A stretch of DNA of 64,000 bases, taken from assembly GCA_024364805.1 (NCBI GenBank), contig CM044488.1, forward strand, positions 36,678,422-36,742,421. The letters are read 5' to 3'. The notes below the pieces were generated by a model. The model was not told where the DNA came from. It did not search any database and worked only from the letters and a program-made list of their open reading frames with translations. Shown here in pieces: positions 57,220 to 64,000 of this stretch; position 1 is the stretch's first letter; every line of letters starts with the position of its first letter. The stretch is from Euprymna scolopes. Its lineage: Eukaryota; Mollusca; Cephalopoda; Sepiida; Sepiolidae. The translations under genes were made by a program, and so were the position numbers.

Positions 57220-57490
57220 AATCTGAGTTAGGTCGTAATGGCGATTGAAGGTTCAATCCTCAGTGCAGGTGGTATTCAAAATACCATTGTGAATTGCTTA
57301 GAACTTCTAACCAATCCTAGCTGACTGAATGAGAACTTGCTACCCTGTGGAATACATGAACGGTTTTGGTTCAAAATTTAGTGCCGATTCCTGGAGTTTG
57401 ATAAAATACACCTGAAGAAGGTCAAAGGTTACATTGACCGAATTGTTGTGAAAATAACACTCAAGATGTGAACAGCAGTCTGGAGAATCC
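57220..57490 (+). repeat. Fold-back family F, single-arm copy
   Basis: CACCTGAAGAAGGTCAAAGG TTACATTGACC GAATTGTTG, then AACACTCAAGATGTGAACAG and GAATCCAAATAAT. GGTCA and TGACC pair perfectly after CTGAAGA (57412-57418), but the GAAA of a hammerhead core is GAAT. The left part contains AGGTTCAATCCTCAGTGCAG. Confidence 0.8.
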
Positions 57491-57654
57491 AAATAATAAG
57501 AAATAGATGTAATCAGCAGCAGCAAAATATGATTGTTTACACTATGTGTATATCTGTTTGCTATTTCAAACTAAACCATGATAGACCAAAGAAAATGCTA
57601 AACCCTCCTTTTCTTTAACAATTACAAAAAAAAAAAAAAAAAAAAAAACCTTAC

Positions 57655-58010
57655 CAACCACTAATGCCACAGCTTATAACAACCTTCCCAAGCCACACCC
57701 TCTGTCCCATTGCTGCAATATTGAATTCCTGTGCTTGTTTCTTAAAAACAAGCACAGGAATACTTTAATGAATATGCTTCAACAAATTGCTGTACTTGTG
57801 CATCCTCAATGTAAATACCAACAAACAAAATCACACCGTTTTCATCATAGGTCTCCAGAAGACTTTCTACTATATAAAAATTCTTTCCTTGAACTACTTG
57901 CCTCTAGAATTCTCTCCCTGCTCCTTACTGTACCAACATGTAGAAATTTAAATGTAAGGTGAACAAACATCTCGCTACACAACTCCCCACTTTGGGGGCA
58001 GATTTATAGG
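57655..58010 (+). pseudogene. LINE remnant (CR1/L2-like), 3' end, with inverted micro-duplication
   Basis: CCACACCCTCTGTCCCATTG CTGCAATATTGAATTCCTGTGC parallels 15750-15795, and TCTAGAATTCTCTCCCTGCT parallels 15957-15975. Inside, 57725-57740 and 57746-57761 are exact inverted copies that duplicate LINE sequence in reverse. Dead copy. Confidence 0.8.
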
Positions 58011-58239
58011 GGCATACGAATTCATAGATTATTACATCTCGTTGATTTGAAGTAGAAAAATTTTTTTTTTTAAACTTAATCGTGATACCCCAACTGATTG
58101 ACTGCTGAGCCACTTCAAGATGCAAGAAGGATGTAAAGTCGACTTTTTTTTTTTAAAGAAATGCTTGTACAGGAACGGGTTGGTGGAAGGAAGGTTCCAG
58201 TTATGCCCCCCCCTCGTTAACATACAATGCGTCATCCTC

Positions 58240-58241
<2 letters not shown>

Positions 58242-58279
<38 letters not shown>
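58242..58279. repeat. TA microsatellite
   Basis: Uninterrupted TA run followed by an A tract. Confidence 0.97.
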
Positions 58280-58284
<5 letters not shown>

Positions 58285-59014
58285 AAAATTAAAAGAAAGA
58301 AAGAAACGTTAATTAGTTTTTGGTTACTTTTAAAGTCATGACAGCTCGCCACTCATCAAGTTACAAAAAATGAAAAATAAATTAAATCAAGAACCTTAAA
58401 AATAAAAACGAATATTTCTTAATGTCCATTACAACCAGTGCTGAAAATGCTCTACTGCAAACTTAAGCATGACAGGCGAACAGATAGACTAGGTCTTTTA
58501 TAAAGAATCTAAAAATATATTCATAGACTTTTAGGTTGGGATAAAATTTTCTTTTATTTTTCTTTTTGGATGATTTTTTGTTCTATTCCATTTTTCATGA
58601 AATTATAAATATAAAATATTAACAGAGAGACTCGACGTTGTTCGGGATTAAATGAGGATAAATGAATGTTTCACACTCCCAATACTTTTATTGTCATTGA
58701 AATCAGTGAAATTGTCCATTTTTAAATTAAATTGACTGATTGCATGCTCTAGTTTGAGACCCACTGCAGTGCACCGGGAGGAACTTCACATGCTTTCCCA
58801 CCATAATAGTTTATAGTCTATATTGCACTGTGGAGAATCTACTGTGTTAGTTTTATAAAAACTATTTTATATAATGGCTTGAATTAAAGTTCAAAATGTA
58901 CAAGTCAAGTATCATACTTCAATTTTGTTCTAAAACATTCATTTTGCACGCGCCCCTATCCTATTAAAGAACCTACTGTTGATTTTATATGCTTACTCTT
59001 TCTGCTTGTGCAGT
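58280..59014. other. Intronic stretch with no recognised feature
   Basis: No exon, RNA gene or element identified. Confidence 0.5.
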
Positions 59015-59270
59015 GATAACACCTTAACATCACAAGTGAATTTGAGAAGTTTTAACTGTTCAAAATTGGACTGTTCTTTCTTTAATCAGATTTTTCGATT
59101 TATCAATTATAGATTCTTATCAGAGGCATTCCAATAAAAACCTATCTAAGAAAACTTCCAGAAACAAAATATGTTTGTGTTAAATTTTATACAAATCTGC
59201 CCAGCTGTTTCGGAGTCCATAGAGCACGAATTCACACAGACAAAGTGACTTTTATATATAAGTAGATAGA
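59015..59270 (+). repeat. Retroelement 3' end (RTE-like), copy 2
   Basis: It matches 38975-39222 in order and ends ACAAAGTGACTTTTATATAT AAGTAGATAG. It contains CCCAGCTGTTTCGGAGTCCA, a motif frequent at 3' ends of such elements. Confidence 0.75.
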
Positions 59271-60805
59271 GTTTTTGTAAGTAAAGTTTGAAATCATTGG
59301 AGATGTTTTAAAGTAGTCCATAGAATAAATGTGGCATTGTGGTGATTATTGGAGCGAAAATATTAGATGATAAAGAATGAAAGGATATTTGTTGAAATGC
59401 ATCACATGTCAATTCACTAAAATATTGCAATGACCTCAATCAATTCATTGAATAACCTTATAACTACACCTGCTATCATCTTTTTTCTCAGAGCAATAAA
59501 AAGAAATGCTTACTAAAAAAAAAACCCCCCAAAACAAAAAAACCCATACCAGTTGCTCGAAAGGCTCATTTACCACTGAATACAGCAATCTCAGTGAGGA
59601 CATGAAACTGTCAGAATCTGCAGATAAGTGGGGTTTCATCAACCAAGGATATAACACAACACCATCTATGTTGCTACCAGACAAGTCCAAAAGAAGTTGA
59701 CCATGTCTTAATGAGAAAACAATAACTCATAATACATTGAAGCAAAGAGCCTCGGCAGTTAGTTCTGTGCGGAGAAAAAAAAAAAAAAAAAACTAATTAG
59801 AAGCAACAGTTTTATGGCTCGTCAGCATTGGCGATAATACCGAGAGTGATAGCGGAATTGCTCAATACAATGATAATGATAACCTTGAAGTCCCAATTGA
59901 CTAATTTGCTGAAGATGGTTGGAAGAAATTCAAAATTTGAAGTCTTCGAAAGACACTTGATAGCTTCCTTAGATCTCCAATTGACAACTTAAAGTGTTTT
60001 GTTATGTATTATAAGGTTTTCTAATTAAATTCAAATTTCCGATTCATCAGATTCATTTGGATAATTAGTAAAAACGGAGAAAATTGCAAGAAACAAATAA
60101 CAGTCTAGCAATAACATTTGACCAGAGGAAGCATATATTTGCTAGTTTGTCAATAAAACGGTAGATAAAAGTAAACGGCTTTTTTTCAAGTTTTAATATT
60201 TTTTATATTGATCTTCATATGCAAGTTATGTCGTTTGATTTCATGCATTTCAACCTCATTTTAAGGATTTATTTTTTTAAAAAAGTACCATAAATGTGAT
60301 CAATCAGTCTTTTATACTACTTTATATTTCTTCTCATGTCAGATCAAATCTATTTTGGGCATTTTTAATGCATTTGAGTTGATTAAATGAATGAAGCATT
60401 TAAGTATTGTTAAAATCTGTCCGTCCAATTATTCTGATTATTATATAAAGGGCAGCTGCTTATATATTTGTGGGTATTATTTTGTCATCATATAGTTTTA
60501 GCCAGACATACAAAGTTGATATTTTCTTGATCAGCATTGCCTGGGATAAAAATTTTTTTAAAAATTATTCATTCTTTGATCCTAAGCTAATGCAGATTTC
60601 GTCGGGAGAGTAACTGATTTTTTTTTTTTCATCAAGGAGTTAATTGGTTTATACAGACTCATTTCTCGAAAATCTATACAAACAAATTATCTACGTGCTG
60701 TGTGTATGTTCAGAGAGAGAGAGAACTGGGTTGAGTAAAGGAGAAAAGAGGAAACTTGGGGGAAGGGAGAAAGAAGTTTTACAAAAATTTTAATTCTATT
60801 TTTAT
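59271..60805. other. Intronic stretch with no recognised feature
   Basis: Poly(A) near 59774-59792 and a GA-rich patch near 60714-60780. Nothing else is recognised. Confidence 0.5.
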
Positions 60806-61640
60806 AAGGGGATCACTACTTATCAAGGCATGAGGGCCACTCAGGGATAAGGGTTAATGACTGGGCGGTGGTAACTGGCACAGTAGCATAGTAGTTATTA
60901 GTGATGGAAACTGAGTATAATTTGATTATTTAACATAAACTTGGATAACTATATTGTAATCAGCTAGAAAGCAGACCAGCAGAATAGAGTTCGACAGGCA
61001 AGCAGTTCTAGAAAACAAGCTTTCTTCATGGAATCTGCATTTAGATTTAGGCAGAGATAAAGACTGATGGAAATTGTTGATATTAGTTGTAGCTAGACAA
61101 GCGTGTTTTGTGAAAGTTTGGCAGGATTGAAGTTCAGATGAGCACTTGCCACGAAAATAATAGAGCATAGACAGGCTCACAATGTCTCTTCTGTGGAAAA
61201 GAAGTTGCAAGGAAGAGGAAAAGACATCACCTACCAGGTTTTAAAGCCGATTTTGAACTCCTTCAAAGCAGGATAAAGTACTCTGAGAAACTCCTGCTCA
61301 GATTTGGCAACAGTACTCCATCCTAGGACATACTTGGCTTTTGGATATCACTGACAGTGAGATATCTACTGGAGTAATAGAATTATCCAATCATTTTTCC
61401 GGTGATCTTGGAAATGGATTTAATGTATGTGCTCCATTTCAGATCAGGAGTAAAGGTCAGTCCCATCAGCCTGTTAAATCATGGTGCTTCACCAAGACAA
61501 GATCCATTCATTTCAATTGGGACCAGATGGAAGTCAGAGCGTTGATGATTGAAAGAGAGAAGCTTAGTTTTAGATGCATGAAAATTAACCAGCTGCCAAT
61601 TAACCAAATATATTACACCTTAGCCCTAGGTAAACATTGA
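60806..61640 (-). pseudogene. LINE remnant, best-preserved RT C-terminus of this family
   Basis: A minus-strand frame at 60926-61210 gives LLFHRRDIVSLSMLYYFRGK, CSSELQSCQTFTKHACLATT, LPKSKCRFHEESLFSRTACL. This is the HRRxxxSLxLxYxYxxGxCSxEL...FxRTAxxWNSLP tail of non-LTR ORF2. Further upstream in the element (61390-61460, reversed) DLTFTPDLKWSTYIKSISK-like sequence follows. The UTR is shared with 55.9 and 18.6 kb. 5' truncated and broken. Confidence 0.88.
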
Positions 61641-62929
61641 GTCTTGCTAATATAATTTATAATGAAGTCCCTAAAACTCAATTTTTTTGGCCACTTTTTC
61701 ATTAAAAATACTTCCACTGTAATCTACATAAAATTTGGATGTAAATTCATGCATTACCTGCCTAATTCGACCAATTCCTAAAAATAACACTTTTGACTGG
61801 AAAGTGAGAAAAAAATGAAACCAAGAGCTGAGACCACATCATCTGACACTCAAACATGCACTATGATGACCCACTTCCTCCAAGGGAGGCAGTAATGCTT
61901 AAAAGGATGATCTCATTACAACAGAATAGATATTGCAGTATCCCGTTCTTGAATTGAACATTTAAAATACATTAGTCTGAAATAATTTTGTAAATTGAAT
62001 TTAGCATTAGAAGATAGTTATAGTATAATTCGGATTCAGACATACAGCTACCAAATCATTAGCTATATATGTATTCAAACATTTTCACATTTAAAAAAAT
62101 TTTACGTGCATAAAAGTTTATCCATGAACATGCATTTTTGGGTATCATGGCTACACTCCTTGGCAAAGGGATCAAACTCATAGCTACATAATCTCCAATC
62201 TAAGAGTTTTATTATTGAGCCACAACACTTATCAAATTTAATGCACGATTTTTATCGCTTTTAAATACAAGTACTATTGTTTTTTAGCTATATAAACAGT
62301 TGCTTTGTATTTTCGCTTTCCTAAGCAGTGAAAGGGGTTATCTCCTCTTTTTTTAACGAGAGGTATTTTTTATTTATTAAATATTTTCTTTAAATGATTT
62401 TAATTTTCACAGGTATAATATGTATATATATATATATATATATGCACATATATTAATGTTTTATGTATCTATTTTCAGTATTTACTTCAGTGCTTATAAT
62501 ATATGACAGCTCTACATTGCGAGTGAAACAGTCGCATTTGCAAGTGATTTTTCAAAATGGAAACTAGAAATAACGAAACATTTCTCTTTTGGCGATTGTA
62601 TTTCTTTCACTGAGGCTCACTACTGAGTGAAAAGTAATTTTTTTTATAATAAAACGAACAAAGTTAAATTATGTAAACACGAAAGGTTTAATAGAACAAT
62701 ATACTCTTTATTTTTTTAACAAAGAATGTTTAAAAAATATCCAAAGGAATTAGAATGTTTATACCTTCAAGTATCAACATAAAATTCGTTGTATATTTAG
62801 AATTACACTTATTAAAAAGAAACACAGAAAATTTTTTATGATGTACATACTCGTCACAGAATGAATATGCCATATTCTAAAAATCATGTGAGTTTGGATA
62901 GTAAACGAAAATATTTAGTTGTCAAAGGT
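61641..62929. other. Intronic stretch with family E fragment
   Basis: Family E piece at 61840-61960 and a TA tract at 62420-62441. Otherwise unrecognised. Confidence 0.5.
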
Positions 62930-63220
62930 CAACTAAAGATAAGTTTGTCTGTAGAGCCCTGCATGAGTAGAGCTAGGTAGTAAGTTTTGAAAATATACAT
63001 CACAATTAAACTACACTGAAATTTCTGCATTACATCCTTGTCAGCATTAGTCAGGCTATTGCATGAAATTGATGTTACTGTGTGCTTTTATAAAAACGAG
63101 TTTTCTAGTTAATCAAATTTTTTGTGATTTACATACCCATTTATAACCGCCAATGGACACGCATTTATTAAGCAAATGTTCACTTGACTTGTGATTCACT
63201 CTTTTCTTTGTTTTTGCCAA
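62930..63220 (-). repeat. Dispersed repeat family A, copy 3
   Basis: GAGTAGAGCTAGGTAGTAAG, AATTAAACTACACTGAAATT TCTGCATTACATCC and GCCAATGGACACGCATTTAT parallel 6590-6830. On the minus strand CTGACTA replaces the CTGANGA of copies 1 and 2, so the hammerhead-like core is lost here. Confidence 0.75.
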
Positions 63221-63319
63221 GAACAGCCATCAAACTTACTATATATTGCTAGAAATAGTTGAGTTAAAATAATCTAATAATTCTTAAATAAACAAATTAT
63301 TAAACTTGGCTTCACTTAC

Positions 63320-63386
63320 TTTCACAGGTGATGATTTTAGATTGAGAAATGTGCATTGGAATCCTTTGGTTTAAAGAAAAACTCAC
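63320..63386 (-). CDS. Candidate upstream exon of the hexosaminidase gene
   Basis: On the minus strand TTTTTTTCTTTTTACAG| precedes 67 bases open in one frame only (VSFSLNQRIPMHISQSKIIT, CE, then A), followed by |GTAAGTG. Both splice signals are strong. It ends in phase 1, exactly what exon 9170-10042 needs; the junction would read CE-K-LGRNSHQ. No domain is recognisable, and the distance is 53 kb, so the link to that gene is inference. Confidence 0.42.
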
Positions 63387-63984
63387 CTGTAAAAAGAAAA
63401 AAACAATGATTAGAAAAGAAAGTTATCAAAATATGCAGAGAAACCGAGAAATATTTGTTCAGGACTTGCATTACTAAGAGTGGAATCACAAATGATTAAC
63501 ATCAGAACATGGACAATAGCAGATCCAAACAAAAGCACCTGGCACTGTGAGGTGCTTGTATTGTGACAGACTAATAAAAGGCTATAAAATAAAGGCCAAA
63601 ATATTAATAAATGCATAGCTTTTAAATAATTTCAATAGTGGACACGGTGTGTGGAGTGGTGTTGGGATCAAATCAGCGAAGGAGGGGAGAGATGGCAGTA
63701 AGAATGCCGGGGTTAATGGCATGAAGATGGAAAAGAAAAGGCCAAGGAAAGAAAGAAAGATAAGGGGAAAAAGGTGTTTGAGGAAAAGAAAAGCAAGAGA
63801 AAGATTTAACAGTGAATAAAAAGAAGCATCGATGAAAAGGATCATAAGAATAAGAGATCGATATACACAAAAAAAAAAAAGAAAAGCAATCCTAAGCCAA
63901 TGAGAATTGGTTTTGCCAAACAGGAGATGACAACTAAAGTGTTTTAATTCAATTACGCCTATTTCTTTTTTTTTAAACACCTAC
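63387..63984. other. Short intron candidate between 5' exon candidates
   Basis: Purine-rich on the plus strand (63670-63880). No other feature. Confidence 0.3.
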
Positions 63985-64000
63985 CCAACTCTGCTGGAAG
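63985..64000 (-). CDS. Possible partial exon at the right edge
   Basis: The minus strand reads CTTCCAGCAGAGTTGG|GTAGGTG into a T-rich intron-like tract. In phase 0 it ends FQQSW, compatible with the phase-0 start of the exon candidate at 63386. Only 16 bases are visible. Confidence 0.2.

Larger units (their letters stand above)
10043..63319 (-). other. Putative very long intron of the hexosaminidase gene
   Basis: If the exon candidate at 63320-63386 belongs to the same gene, everything between is one intron of about 53 kb. No other minus-strand open segment with good splice signals in the right phase was found. The exon candidate at 29490-29672 does not fit the required phase. Unrecognised upstream exons elsewhere remain possible. 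Confidence 0.4.

Noticed and set aside
1-64000. CRISPR arrays, operons, ribosome-binding sites, bacterial terminators
   Set aside because: None seen; the sequence is a eukaryotic intronic region, and the tandem repeats lack regular spacers.

Overview
This window is AT-rich eukaryotic DNA that behaves like the inside of one very large animal gene. It has microsatellites every few kilobases, long homopolymer runs, dispersed LINE, SINE-like and mariner/pogo copies, and very little coding sequence. The repeat types (tRNA-, 5S- and U2-derived repeats, a DD37D mariner, TA-rich simple repeats) and the huge introns suggest a mollusc, most likely a coleoid cephalopod such as an octopus. That is inference from pattern, not a database match.

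The one host gene I can identify with confidence is on the minus strand. It encodes a glycoside hydrolase family 20 beta-N-acetylhexosaminidase. An 873-base exon (9170-10042) encodes an Asn/Gln/His-rich linker followed by the GH20 N-terminal domain. A 113-base exon (1026-1138) carries the start of the catalytic barrel. The two join in phase across an 8-kb intron to give TDES-Y-DLVVKGSG. The rest of the catalytic domain lies left of base 1. Upstream, a 67-base exon candidate at 63320-63386 (and perhaps one cut by the right edge at 63985-64000) has good splice signals and a compatible phase. If these belong to the same gene, most of the window is a single intron of about 53 kb.

Within this intronic space: 1-9 kb holds tandem and palindromic repeats, a pogo-like MITE and a 5S-derived repeat. 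10-21 kb holds a long inverted repeat, a deleted mariner, LINE 3' ends and a full-length but frameshifted DD37D mariner. 21-33 kb holds U2- and 5S-derived repeats, an eroded LTR-retrotransposon fossil, GA/TA microsatellites and weak exon candidates on both strands. 34-45 kb holds a tRNA-Arg-like gene, LINE remnants and a mariner with an uninterrupted transposase (44358-45636). 45-64 kb is mostly LINE remnants, repeat fragments and sequence I do not recognise.

The most unusual pattern is a group of fold-back repeats whose arms contain a hammerhead-ribozyme-like core (CTGANGA, a short paired helix, then GAAA or a decayed form). Two arms at 11.7 and 12.2 kb keep the whole core. Such repeats in a long cephalopod intron would also be predicted to form double-stranded RNA.
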